Part shown: positions 54,254 through 61,898 of the stretch, piece by piece | Numbering within the stretch: position 1 is the stretch's first letter | How the letters are laid out: each line of letters begins with the position of its first letter | Source of the DNA: Sporosarcina luteola | GTDB taxonomy: Bacteria; Bacillota; Bacilli; Bacillales_A; Planococcaceae | Reading direction: 5' to 3' | DNA length: 64,000 nt | NCBI RefSeq assembly: GCF_023715585.1 | Contig: NZ_JAMBOK010000002.1 | Location: forward strand, 248,001 to 312,000 | Notes under the pieces: generated by a model | Database searches by the model: none | The model's input: the letters and a program-made list of their open reading frames with translations, nothing else | Told to the model about the DNA's origin: nothing | Made by a program: the position numbers and the translations under genes

Positions 54254-55468
54254 ATGCAATACATCTGGGGGATTTGCGGCATCATCGGTATATTAGCAAT
54301 TGCATGGGCCTTATCGACAGCTCGTAAATCCATTAATCCGAGAACTATTTTTGGCGCTTTGGCCATCCAAATTATTTTTGGTTTTATGGTGTTGAAATGG
54401 GAGTTCGGAAGAGACATTTTGCAATTCGTTTCAGGGATTGTCCAAAAGGTAATTGACTCATCCAATGAAGGAATTCAATTTTTGTTTGGAGGGGTTCTGG
54501 GGGCAGAGGGTGCAGGATTCACCTTTGCATTTAATGTGCTGCCTATTATCATTTTCTTTTCGTCCTTAATAGGGGTGCTTTATTACTTAGGAATTATGCA
54601 ATTTTTGACGAAAATGCTTGGAGGACTATTGGCGAAAGCCCTTAAGACAAGTGAGACTGAATCGATGTCGGCTGCCGCCAATATTTTTCTTGGTCCGACA
54701 GAAGCTCCATTAGTCATTAGACCTTATATCGAAAAAATGACAAAATCAGAGTTGTTTGCAGTAATGACAGGGGGCTTGGCGTGCGTATCTGGAGCCGTAT
54801 TAGGCGGTTACGCCATGTTAGGTGTCCCAATCGAATATTTGTTGTCGGCAGCTTTCATGGGGGCTCCGGCGGGATTATTATTTGCGAAGATTATCGTTCC
54901 TCAAACGGTAGAAATAAGCACAGCTGAAGATGTTCGAATGGTGAAAGACACTGAATCCAGAAACGTCATCGACGCGGCATCCCGTGGGGCGATGGATGGA
55001 GTAAAAATAGCGGTTGGTGTTGGTGCAATGTTGATCGCGTTTATCTCTATCATCTATTTGATTAACTTGATCACTGGAGCAGTTGGCGGGTTCTTTGGAT
55101 TTGAATCGTTATCCCTAGATAAAATATTAGGTTATCTATTCTTCCCAATTGCATTCCTCATTGGTGTCCCTTGGGAGGAAGCAATGCAAGCCGGTTCCTT
55201 TATTGGCCAAAAATTCATCCTGAATGAATTCGTTGCCTACACTTCTTTCGCACCTGAAATAGCTAACTTATCACCTAAGAGCGTTGCCGTGATCAGTTTT
55301 GCGCTATGCGGCTTTGCCAATCTTTCATCGTTGGCAATGCTCATTGGCGGTTTAGGAGGAATCGCTCCTTCGAGAAGACAAGACATTGCGGAGATGGGAT
55401 TCCGAGCAGTCATCGCAGCGACACTTGCCAATCTGACGAGTGCGGCCATTGCGGGGATGTTAATTTAA
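54254..55468 (+). CDS. nupG: Concentrative nucleoside transporter, NupG-type
   Basis: The 404-residue membrane protein of the CNT family has the core GPTEAPLVIRPYIEKM and CGFANLSSLAMLIGGLGGIAP segments. It imports nucleosides with an ion gradient; guanine-riboswitch control suggests purine nucleosides, as for B. subtilis nupG. AGGAGAG precedes ATG 54254. It is inserted between rpsI and the cwlD group relative to B. subtilis. Confidence 0.9.
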   Translation: MQYIWGICGIIGILAIAWALSTARKSINPRTIFGALAIQIIFGFMVLKWEFGRDILQFVSGIVQKVIDSSNEGIQFLFGGVLGAEGAGFTFAFNVLPIIIFFSSLIGVLYYLGIMQFLTKMLGGLLAKALKTSETESMSAAANIFLGPTEAPLVIRPYIEKMTKSELFAVMTGGLACVSGAVLGGYAMLGVPIEYLLSAAFMGAPAGLLFAKIIVPQTVEISTAEDVRMVKDTESRNVIDAASRGAMDGVKIAVGVGAMLIAFISIIYLINLITGAVGGFFGFESLSLDKILGYLFFPIAFLIGVPWEEAMQAGSFIGQKFILNEFVAYTSFAPEIANLSPKSVAVISFALCGFANLSSLAMLIGGLGGIAPSRRQDIAEMGFRAVIAATLANLTSAAIAGMLI

Positions 55469-55510
55469 CCAAAGCTTGGATATGACTTTTTCTGCTTGAA
55501 ATTCATTAAG

Positions 55511-55541
55511 AGGACTGTCAATTTTATGGCAGTCCTTTTTG
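55511..55541 (+). terminator. nupG terminator
   Basis: AGGACTG (55511-55517) pairs with CAGTCCT (55530-55536), followed by TTTT. Confidence 0.88.
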
Positions 55542-55550
55542 TTTGGGCAA

Positions 55551-55579
55551 TTGACAATCAAAGTGCTGGACGGTACGCT
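55551..55579 (+). promoter_or_regulatory. Promoter of the rhodanese gene
   Basis: TTGACA (55551-55556) and TACGCT (55574-55579) with a 17-nt spacer. Confidence 0.5.
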
Positions 55580-55626
55580 GCGCTCGTAGTTAAGATGAAA
55601 TAAGTGAATACGAGGAGGTTTTAGGC

Positions 55627-55923
55627 ATGAAAGAAATAACGACAGCAGAACTGCAGAAGAAGCTTGAGAATGGTGAAACTCTTCATATGATCGATGTAAG
55701 GGAAGAGGATGAAGTAGCACAAGGGATGATTCCCGGTGTAATCCATATTCCGTTGGGGGAAGTTCCAGACCGTCTGGAAGAACTCGATCAAACAACACCG
55801 TATGTGATCATTTGCCGATCAGGCGGTCGTAGCGGAAGAGCAGCAGAGTTTTTAGAGGCGCAAGGATATGACGCGACAAATATGGTCGGCGGCATGTTAG
55901 ACTGGCAAGGAAATGTTGAATAA
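55627..55923 (+). CDS. Single-domain rhodanese-like protein
   Basis: The 98-residue protein is one rhodanese domain with IDVREEDEV (D23, R25) and the active-site loop ICRSGGRSG, with the sulfur-accepting cysteine at C63. It probably carries persulfide sulfur; the acceptor is unknown. GAGGAGG precedes it. It is a single-gene unit with its own terminator. Confidence 0.9.
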   Translation: MKEITTAELQKKLENGETLHMIDVREEDEVAQGMIPGVIHIPLGEVPDRLEELDQTTPYVIICRSGGRSGRAAEFLEAQGYDATNMVGGMLDWQGNVE

Positions 55924-55929
55924 GCAATG

Positions 55930-55961
55930 CAAAAAGGGAGCCTATACGGCTTCTTTTTTTG
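55930..55961 (+). terminator. Rhodanese gene terminator
   Basis: AAAAAGGGAGCC pairs with GGCTTCTTTTTT around TATAC (with G-T pairs). Confidence 0.85.
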
Positions 55962-56017
55962 TCCGCGTCTAAACTCCGTGTGCTATTAGGCCCTTAATTT
56001 CTGCAGAAACCGCAGAA

Positions 56018-56054
56018 ATACAGCAAATCGAACCCTTCGCAGTTCGATTTGCTC
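56018..56054. repeat. Inverted repeat AGCAAATCGAA / TTCGATTTGCT
   Basis: An 11-bp perfect stem with a loop of about 10 nt, just before the dispersed repeats. It has no T-run and no clear role. Confidence 0.55.
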
Positions 56055-56092
56055 GGCTCATTAGTCGAAGGTGCTTTGTGGCAAGAACCTCT

Positions 56093-56175
56093 GCTCGCAA
56101 CGCTTCGCTTATGCTCCCTTAGGGTCGCAGGAAAACATTGCTTGCAAAAGCCGTTCTGCGTAGCGGCAAAAGCTA
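56093..56175. repeat. Dispersed repeat copy 2
   Basis: The copy begins GCTCGCAACGCTTCGCTTATG and includes the CTCCCTTAGGGTCGCAGG module. Its hairpin arm is diverged (GCCG...CGGC). It is tandem with copy 3, 89 nt later. Confidence 0.75.
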
Positions 56176-56181
56176 AGATGT

Positions 56182-56268
56182 GCTCGCAACGCTGCGCTTA
56201 TGCTCCCTTAGGGTCGCAGGAAAACATTGCTCGCAAAAGCCGTTCTTCGTTACGGCTTTCGCTTTTGC
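56182..56268. repeat. Dispersed repeat copy 3 (fullest copy)
   Basis: Modules in order: GCTCGCAACGCTGCGCTT, CTCCCTTAGGGTCGCAGG, AAAACATTGCTCGCAAAAG and the AAAGCCGT/ACGGCTTT hairpin (56236-56259). It seems the most complete version of the family. No ORF is supported. Confidence 0.8.
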
Positions 56269-56331
56269 TAATACAAGCATTCATATCTTCGTGAAGGTCT
56301 GCGTATAGTGAAGGAAAAAGGCGGTGTGAGA

Positions 56332-57045
56332 TTGAAACGATGGCTTATCATCGGGTTATTATTTGCAAGCTCCCTTCTTGTCGTGCTCTACGGTGTGAAT
56401 GCCTCGGACAGGGGGTTTTTCATGCCTGAACAGCTGGGGGGAATGAAGATTGTCATTGATCCAGGGCACGGGGGGTTGGATGGCGGGGCGTCAGTTGGGG
56501 AAGTGGTAGAGAGGGATATTACATTAAGCATTGCACATGAGTTGAAGAAGAGGCTTGAAAAGAAGGGTGCCATGGTTGTCATGACGCGTGAGAAAGAAGG
56601 AGATGCGATTGCGGAGCATGCACCAACTGAGAAGTTCGGGACGATTCGGCAAAGGAAGCTGGCTGATTTGAAGTTGCGTGAAAATATCGCCATCGAAGAG
56701 GATCCCGATATCTTCCTCAGTGTGCACGTCAATGCAATTCCGGAACAAAGATGGCGGGGGTCCCAAGTGTTTTATCATGCGGAAGGACATCCCGGAGGCG
56801 AGCTATTGGCTAAATCGATTCAAGGATCTTTCGTTACGAATTTAAAAAATACCGAGCGTGAAGCCTTGGCGATCAAAGGGGTTTATTTATTGAAGAAAGT
56901 TCCAATGCCTTCTGTCCTCATAGAAACCGGCTTCATCTCAAATCCTGAGGAACGGGCATTGTTGACGGATCCCGCTTACCGTGGGAAAGTGGCAGATGCA
57001 ATTGTTGAAGGGATTATTCAATTTCAGTTATCGGAAAAACAGTGA
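56332..57045 (+). CDS. cwlD: CwlD, spore cortex N-acetylmuramoyl-L-alanine amidase
   Basis: The protein of about 237 residues has an N-terminal signal-anchor and an Amidase_3 domain: DPGHGGLDGGA (zinc His), VVERDIT (zinc Glu), SVHVNAIP (zinc His) and VLIETGFISNPEE (catalytic Glu). CwlD works with PdaA to form muramic-lactam in the spore cortex. TTG 56332 has GGCGGT 6 nt upstream; GTG 56326 or 56308 are alternatives. Confidence 0.93.
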   Translation: MKRWLIIGLLFASSLLVVLYGVNASDRGFFMPEQLGGMKIVIDPGHGGLDGGASVGEVVERDITLSIAHELKKRLEKKGAMVVMTREKEGDAIAEHAPTEKFGTIRQRKLADLKLRENIAIEEDPDIFLSVHVNAIPEQRWRGSQVFYHAEGHPGGELLAKSIQGSFVTNLKNTEREALAIKGVYLLKKVPMPSVLIETGFISNPEERALLTDPAYRGKVADAIVEGIIQFQLSEKQ

Positions 57046-57123
57046 ATATCAATTCCGACTTTGTAGAAGGTTCAATATGGTATACTTAGGGAAGAATGAA
57101 TAAATCTCTAAGGAGTGGCCATA

Positions 57124-58182
57124 TTGATAAACGAACAAATTGTCCGTGACGTAGTAGGCGAGTTGAAGGATCCGTTTTTACATAAAACACTTGCGGAAAC
57201 TGATGGGATTATCAGCGTATCGGTTAAACCGGAGAAGAAGCATGTCAGTGTAAAATTGGCCATCGCTAAAGTCAACACGGCGGAACAAATGAACTTGCAG
57301 ATGAAAGTGGTCGAAGTGATAAAAGCTGCTGGGGCGGATTCAGTCGGTATTCGATTTGAAGAACTTCCGCCCGAGACACTTGAGAAATTCCGTGGCACTG
57401 CGACGGAGGCGGAAGCCCAGGACTTGCTGTCTCCGTTGAATGATATTGAATTCATATCGATTGCATCCGGGAAAGGCGGCGTCGGTAAATCGACCGTATC
57501 CGTGAACTTGGCGGTTGCGCTCGCTCGTCTCGGAAAAAAGGTCGGTTTGATCGATGCGGATATTTACGGATTCAGTGTGCCGGACATGATGGGCATTACC
57601 GAGTTGCCGGTGATCCGTGAAGATCGGATCATTCCTGTGGAGCGTTTCGGAGTGAAAGTGATTTCCATGGGGTTCTTTGTCGAGGATAACGCTCCGGTCG
57701 TATGGCGCGGACCGATGCTCGGGAAAGTGCTGGATCAGTTCTTCCGCGATGTGGACTGGGGTCCTCTGGATTACCTCATCCTTGATTTGCCGCCTGGAAC
57801 AGGTGACGTTGCGCTTGATGTCCATCAAATGATTCCTTCCTCAAAAGAAATCGTTGTGACAACGCCACATCCAACTGCTGCATTCGTGGCGGCACGTGCA
57901 GGTGCGATGGCGCTCCAAACGGATCATACGCTGCTTGGCGTCATCGAAAACATGGCATGGTTTGAATCGAAGCTGTCTAACGAAAAGGAATATGTATTCG
58001 GACAAGGGGGAGGCACACGGTTAGCGGAGGAATTACGCACCGAGCTTCTAGGCCAAATCCCGCTTGGGCAGCCCGATTGGAATGAGACAGATTTCGCGCC
58101 TTCCGTTTATGCTGAGCATCATCCGATTGGCCAAACGTACACCGAAATTGCAAAGGCAGTTATCGATAAAACGCAAAAATAA
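57124..58182 (+). CDS. salA: SalA, Mrp/NBP35-family P-loop ATPase
   Basis: The 352-residue protein has an N-terminal MIP18-like domain (about 1-95) and a MinD-like ATPase domain with the deviant Walker A SGKGGVGKST near residue 115 and LDLPPGTGDVALDV. Relatives act as iron-sulfur carriers; B. subtilis SalA represses scoC. No CxxC pair is seen in the C-terminal part. TTG 57124 follows AAGGAG; GTG 57115 lies on that site. Confidence 0.92.
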   Translation: MINEQIVRDVVGELKDPFLHKTLAETDGIISVSVKPEKKHVSVKLAIAKVNTAEQMNLQMKVVEVIKAAGADSVGIRFEELPPETLEKFRGTATEAEAQDLLSPLNDIEFISIASGKGGVGKSTVSVNLAVALARLGKKVGLIDADIYGFSVPDMMGITELPVIREDRIIPVERFGVKVISMGFFVEDNAPVVWRGPMLGKVLDQFFRDVDWGPLDYLILDLPPGTGDVALDVHQMIPSSKEIVVTTPHPTAAFVAARAGAMALQTDHTLLGVIENMAWFESKLSNEKEYVFGQGGGTRLAEELRTELLGQIPLGQPDWNETDFAPSVYAEHHPIGQTYTEIAKAVIDKTQK

Positions 58183-58187
58183 AGTAA

Positions 58188-58238
58188 AACGAACAATCAG
58201 TGGGACCCAATTTACCCCCACTGACTGTTCGTTTTTTT
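58188..58238. terminator. Bidirectional terminator between salA and gerD
   Basis: CGAACA-TCAGTGGG pairs with CCCACTGA-TGTTCG, with one mismatch. A T-run follows on the plus strand, and a T-rich tract on the minus strand, suiting the convergent genes. Confidence 0.88.
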
Positions 58239-58289
58239 AGCCTCCGTTGAGTTTCCGCATGTATAGTGGGAGTAAGTCTTGGGCTAACG

Positions 58290-58928
58290 TTATTTTCCGC
58301 CTCCACCGCTACCGCCGCCTCCACTGTTGCCTCCGCCGCCACCGCCAGCACCCCCAGCACCTCCACCGGAGTCACCGCCGCCGCCGCCCTTCTCAGTTGG
58401 CGCTACTTCACCAGCTTTCAGGATCAGCTCCTGCCATTTAGCCTTCAGTAATGGACTGTTAATTGTTTCCTCAATGGATTTCTCCATCTGTTTTTTCATA
58501 TCCGTCGATTGCAATATGGTTTCCATTTGCTTTTGCATATCTGGCTGGCCGAAAAACTCCACCATTTCCTTTTGAAATGAAGAGTCGTTAATTAACTTGG
58601 ACATGATATCCTGCTGCTGATCTTTCATGCTTTTCGCGATTTTTTCGGTGAATTTCGGATCTTCAAATGCTTGCTTCCAAAACTCCTCGCCTTTTTTCGA
58701 CAATAACGTATCCTCGATAGATTTCTTCACTTCCTGCTGCTCAAGCACCATCAATTCCCTGAATTCAGGATCGGACAGCATTTTACGGACAGCTTTTTTT
58801 CCATCATCCGTTTGCAAAGCGTCCGTCATCATCTTCTTCATTTCATCGTAATTCGGCCCTTGCTGTTGCATGCTGCAGCCCGAGAGAAGTACGGCAAGTA
58901 CAAGTAAATGAACCCATTTTTTCATCAT
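58290..58928 (-). CDS. gerD: GerD, spore germination lipoprotein
   Basis: The 212-residue protein has a signal peptide with lipobox LSGC (cysteine near residue 18) and the helical GerD core (DDGKKAVRKMLSDPEFRELM, TINSPLLKAKWQELI). It ends in a long Gly/Ser-rich tail of about 30 residues. GerD clusters germinant receptors in the spore inner membrane. AAGGGAA precedes the start. It lies opposite to salA and kbaA, whereas all four genes are parallel in B. subtilis as I recall; that comparison needs checking. Confidence 0.93.
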   Translation of the reverse strand: MMKKWVHLLVLAVLLSGCSMQQQGPNYDEMKKMMTDALQTDDGKKAVRKMLSDPEFRELMVLEQQEVKKSIEDTLLSKKGEEFWKQAFEDPKFTEKIAKSMKDQQQDIMSKLINDSSFQKEMVEFFGQPDMQKQMETILQSTDMKKQMEKSIEETINSPLLKAKWQELILKAGEVAPTEKGGGGGDSGGGAGGAGGGGGGNSGGGGSGGGGK

Positions 58929-59070
58929 GAGATCAATTTCCCTTCCGATAGCATTTTCAATTATTGTTCACAATATGAAGAGGAATATGCATTAGGCATC
59001 CGAGGAAATAGATTTTTTGGCAAAACGCTGATACACTATTGAGAGCAATTTAAAATGGGGGAACAGTATC

Positions 59071-59748
59071 GTGACCATACGAAATTGGGTTAAATTCTTT
59101 TTTACTGCATTGATAATTGGAGGAGTTGTCACGGGCATCCTAGGATTGATCGTCCGTTGGGAATTCTTTTCGCAATATTTGTCTGCGGGAGAATATATAG
59201 AATTTCTTAGCGCTTTATTATGGATGATCTTTCTCGGGTTTACGATGAGTGTCGTTGCGCAGATGGGTTTTTTCGCCTATTTGACTGTGCATCAATTCGG
59301 CGTGAACTTATTTAAGACATTGACATTATGGAACTGGGTACAGCTGCTGATCATTGCGGTCGTCATCTTTGATCTCGTGTTTTTCAGATTCAAATTAACG
59401 GCAGGGGAAACAGGGCGGACCATTCTATATTTGACTTTGTTATTTTCCTTATTGGCTGTCTCCATCGTCACTGCCTATTTCAAAGCGAAATTGACGAAGA
59501 AGCACACACTCATATCCGCATTGTTTTTCATGATTGTCATTACGACACTTGAATGGCTGCCGGCTTTAATGGTCCGGTCGGGCAATATTGATTCATGGGT
59601 GACGATTTTATTATTCCCGCTTCTTGCGGTCAATGCCTATCAGCTTCTCATGCTGCCGAAGTATAACCGCCAATCCGATGAGGACAAAGCGAGGCTTGAT
59701 GCACGTAAACAAGCGCGTAAAACGGCGGAAACTGCAAAAGCGAAATGA
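59071..59748 (+). CDS. kbaA: KbaA, KinB-signalling pathway activation protein
   Basis: The 225-residue protein has six membrane segments and the conserved VVAQMGFFAYLTVHQFG and TLEWLPAL motifs. In B. subtilis KbaA is needed for KinB input to the Spo0A phosphorelay. GTG 59071 follows GGGGAA. Another marker of a spore former. Confidence 0.92.
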   Translation: MTIRNWVKFFFTALIIGGVVTGILGLIVRWEFFSQYLSAGEYIEFLSALLWMIFLGFTMSVVAQMGFFAYLTVHQFGVNLFKTLTLWNWVQLLIIAVVIFDLVFFRFKLTAGETGRTILYLTLLFSLLAVSIVTAYFKAKLTKKHTLISALFFMIVITTLEWLPALMVRSGNIDSWVTILLFPLLAVNAYQLLMLPKYNRQSDEDKARLDARKQARKTAETAKAK

Positions 59749-59750
59749 TG

Positions 59751-59790
59751 AAAAGCGCAGTTCCTCACTTAATGGGGAACCGCGCTTTTG
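59751..59790 (+). terminator. kbaA terminator
   Basis: AAAAGCGC-GTTCC pairs with GGAAC-GCGCTTTT, followed by GTC; it works in either direction by shape. Confidence 0.8.
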
Positions 59791-59824
59791 TCTACGTCTA
59801 CAGAATAATAGCCTCAAAACACCT

Positions 59825-59934
59825 GCTCCCTTAGGGTCGCAGAAAACATTGCTCCCTTAGGGTCGCAGAAAACATTGCTCCCTTAGGGTCGCAGAAAACA
59901 TTGCTCCCTTAGGGTCGCAGAAAACATTGCTCCC
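59825..59934. repeat. Perfect 26-bp tandem repeat, four units plus 6 nt
   Basis: Units start at 59825, 59851, 59877 and 59903, with a partial unit at 59929. Each is GCTCCCTTAGGGTCGCAG plus AAAACATT, without variation. It contains the near-palindrome CCCTTAGGG. The unit is a piece of the dispersed repeat (56110-56145) with one G lost and then amplified. Identical units suggest recent or ongoing copy-number change. Confidence 0.93.
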
Positions 59935-59984
59935 AACGCTGCGCTTGTGGTCGCAAAAGCCGTTCTTCGTGACGGCTTTGCCTC
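59929..59984. repeat. Dispersed repeat copy 4
   Basis: GCTCCCAACGCTGCGCTTGT runs into TCGCAAAAGCCGT and ACGGCTTTG; the hairpin is 59956-59963 with 59972-59979. It directly abuts the 26-bp tandem array in the convergent kbaA / deacetylase-like gap. Confidence 0.75.
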
Positions 59985-60007
59985 TAGGCAGGCGCCCTGC
60001 GCTTTTG

Positions 60008-60673
60008 TTATTTCGGAATTTTTTTCGTTTTGATGGACATATTGAACAGGACATCTTCCAATGATTTGTTCTGGCGCGTTTCAGCCAGCTTTTTGAAGTC
60101 GGTTACCGTAATCCTTTCCTCGCGATAATGCGGAATCGAAATGATTTCACCTTCGATGACCGGTGGCGGCTCTCCTGTATACCAGCGGACAGACGAACCA
60201 AGGGCGTTCACTTCCGTGTCCCAAAGAGCGGCCCGCAGCGAATGAGGGAACTGCTCATCGGACGTTCTGAACCATAGTGGCTTGGAGCCGAAAATTTTCT
60301 CGTATCTTTCTAGCTGTGCTATCAGGAGAGGTGTATTCTGTTCATACTCAATCCCGGCATGTCCCAATAAGCCGGTAGGGATATTACGTTTCTTGATCAA
60401 TTGTACGATTTCAGGAAAGCGCCCGGCCCAATCCATATCAAGAAGAAGCAATGGGTAGGGAGCCTTTAATTCATGGATCAGCTGCTCCACTTCCTCATCT
60501 CCGAATGAAATATTAATGGTCATCGCAGATCCCGACATTCCTCTGACGATCACTTCATGCGGCTCGTCCGTCAATCGAAAAACAGACTTCAACGAATCCG
60601 ATCCGGGCATGCTTGGGAAAAACATTGCAGCAGCACAACATACGATAATTAGAAGAAATAGTTTTGCTCTCAA
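60008..60673 (-). CDS. Degenerate polysaccharide deacetylase-like protein at the pdaB position
   Basis: The 221-residue protein has an N-terminal membrane anchor (about 4-20). The rest resembles the NodB fold of PdaB in outline: MTINISFGDEEVEQLIHEL matches the first strand, DWAGRFPEIVQLIKKRNIPTGLLG the HPD...H region. But the catalytic TFDD, HSxxH and RPP motifs are not intact, so it may be an inactive or re-purposed relative. TTG 60673 follows AAAGGGG. It sits where pdaB is found in B. subtilis but points the other way. Confidence 0.65.
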   Translation of the reverse strand: MRAKLFLLIIVCCAAAMFFPSMPGSDSLKSVFRLTDEPHEVIVRGMSGSAMTINISFGDEEVEQLIHELKAPYPLLLLDMDWAGRFPEIVQLIKKRNIPTGLLGHAGIEYEQNTPLLIAQLERYEKIFGSKPLWFRTSDEQFPHSLRAALWDTEVNALGSSVRWYTGEPPPVIEGEIISIPHYREERITVTDFKKLAETRQNKSLEDVLFNMSIKTKKIPK

Positions 60674-60784
60674 GTTACATCCCCTTTGAAACGAAATCTA
60701 TAGGGTACTTTATGATAGAGGCTTGACCAATATGATTGGAACATGCTAATATAAGAAAGTCGTTACGGGGTAATGAAATTAAAG

Positions 60785-60813
60785 TTGATTTTCCCCAGGC
60801 TATCAGTTAAACT
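60785..60813 (+). promoter_or_regulatory. Promoter of tRNA-Asn / tRNA-Thr
   Basis: TTGATT (60785-60790) and TAAACT (60808-60813) with a 17-nt spacer, about 30 nt before the first tRNA. Confidence 0.55.
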
Positions 60814-60844
60814 AAATAATGTCGTTGGGAAAATTAATTACGAT

Positions 60845-60919
60845 TCCGCAGTAGCTCAGTGGTAGAGCAATCGGCTGTTAACCGATCGGTCGTAGGTTCG
60901 AGTCCTACCTGCGGAGCCA
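60845..60919 (+). tRNA. tRNA-Asn (GTT)
   Basis: Acceptor TCCGCAG pairs with CTGCGGA, anticodon loop CTGTTAA gives GTT, T-loop GTTCGAGTC is standard, and CCA is encoded. Confidence 0.97.
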
Positions 60920-60926
60920 TTTTTAT

Positions 60927-61002
60927 GCTTCCATAGCTCAGTAGGTAGAGTGCTTCCATGGTAAGGAAGAGGTCACCGGTTCGAATCCGGTTGGAAGCTC
61001 CA
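60927..61002 (+). tRNA. tRNA-Thr (GGT)
   Basis: Acceptor GCTTCCA pairs with TGGAAGC, anticodon stem CTTCC/GGAAG with loop ATGGTAA gives GGT, T-loop GTTCGAATC, CCA encoded. Confidence 0.97.
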
Positions 61003-61085
61003 GTTGAAACTTAGAATTCTGTTTCATAGGCAAGACACTTTTTTTATGTCCGCCTGCTTTCTGAGTAGAGATTTTTAAAAAAGGC

Positions 61086-61114
61086 TTGCACTCTGACTGC
61101 GAATTTGTTACTAT
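61086..61114 (+). promoter_or_regulatory. Second tRNA promoter (Glu-Tyr-Gln)
   Basis: TTGCAC (61086-61091) and TACTAT (61109-61114) with a 17-nt spacer in the 155-nt gap between tRNA-Thr and tRNA-Glu. Confidence 0.75.
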
Positions 61115-61157
61115 AGCATTTGTGCGATTCAGCAAGAGATATTTATTATTATAGTAT

Positions 61158-61232
61158 GGCCCCTTGGTCAAGCGGTTAAGACACCGCCCTTTCACGGCGG
61201 TAACACGGGTTCGAATCCCGTAGGGGTCACCA
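61158..61232 (+). tRNA. tRNA-Glu (TTC)
   Basis: Acceptor GGCCCCT pairs with AGGGGTC (one G-T), anticodon loop CTTTCAC gives TTC, CCA encoded. Glu-tRNA can also feed tetrapyrrole synthesis. Confidence 0.97.
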
Positions 61233-61266
61233 TTTTTATTTTTATCTTAATAAATTATTTTAACTC

Positions 61267-61351
61267 GGTGGGGTAGCGAAGTGGCTAAACGCGGCGGACT
61301 GTAAATCCGCTCCCTCAGGGTTCGGCGGTTCGAATCCGTCCCCCACCACCA
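61267..61351 (+). tRNA. tRNA-Tyr (GTA)
   Basis: Acceptor GGTGGGG pairs with CCCCACC, anticodon loop CTGTAAA gives GTA, a long variable arm makes it 85 nt, CCA encoded. Confidence 0.97.
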
Positions 61352-61393
61352 TTTATACATACATCTGGGAAGCAGCTTGTCACGATATATCAT

Positions 61394-61468
61394 TGGGGTA
61401 TAGCCAAGCGGTAAGGCAACGGACTTTGACTCCGTCATTCGTTGGTTCGAATCCAGCTACCCCAGCCA
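61394..61468 (+). tRNA. tRNA-Gln (TTG)
   Basis: Acceptor TGGGGTA pairs with TACCCCA, anticodon loop CTTTGAC gives TTG, CCA encoded. Confidence 0.97.
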
Positions 61469-61502
61469 AACTTTTTTAGCGCTTCGCGATAAAAAAGTTT
61501 TG
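61468..61502 (+). terminator. Terminator of the tRNA cluster
   Basis: AAACTTTTTTA (61468-61478) pairs with TAAAAAAGTTT (61490-61500), with GCG/CGC inside. Beyond it, 61503-61610 holds diverged TTGCGAGCA words related to the dispersed repeat and two GGTTTTAATAC words, but no gene. Confidence 0.8.
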
Positions 61503-61792
61503 CGAGCAATGCCGTAAGGTAATTGCGAGCACAAGGTTTTAATACCCAAAGCATTCCACATAAAAAAGAATTGCGAGCAAATCGGTTTTAATACATCAAG
61601 CACCATCAATAATTCCCTTACTAATCAACAACCACAATCCACATACAACCCACTCAAATCCATCCATTGATAGGATTTTTTTTATTGCCAAAAATCCCCC
61701 TACTTTCAATAAATATTCATAAAGCGGGTCAATCCCATACAGATGTAAAGAGTATCACAGACAGCTATTGTATAGTAGAGACAACTGAAAGA

Positions 61793-61861
61793 AACGAGAA
61801 CTCTTTGCGGGAGAACGAGAACTATTCTGCCGTAAACGAGAACTCTACCAGAACGAACCTC
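61793..61861. repeat. Array of ACGAGAACT units at about 21-nt pitch, array D
   Basis: ACGAGAACT starts at 61794, 61815 and 61836, 21 nt apart, and a diverged ACGAACCTC at 61853. It lies in the leader just upstream of the GGDEF-EAL gene. The unit differs from arrays A-C but the pitch is similar. Confidence 0.75.
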
Positions 61862-61898
61862 ATCTAGGAACTGCTTCAGCAGAAAGGATTTGTATCTC

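Noticed and set aside
54018..54296. 92-codon ORF before nupG
   Set aside because: It overlaps the riboswitch 3' end and terminator and the nupG start, and has no protein features.
58960..58991. SigG promoter for gerD
   Set aside because: TGCATA fits a -35, but the CAATAAT at the -10 position does not match the SigG consensus well and the spacing is 19 nt.
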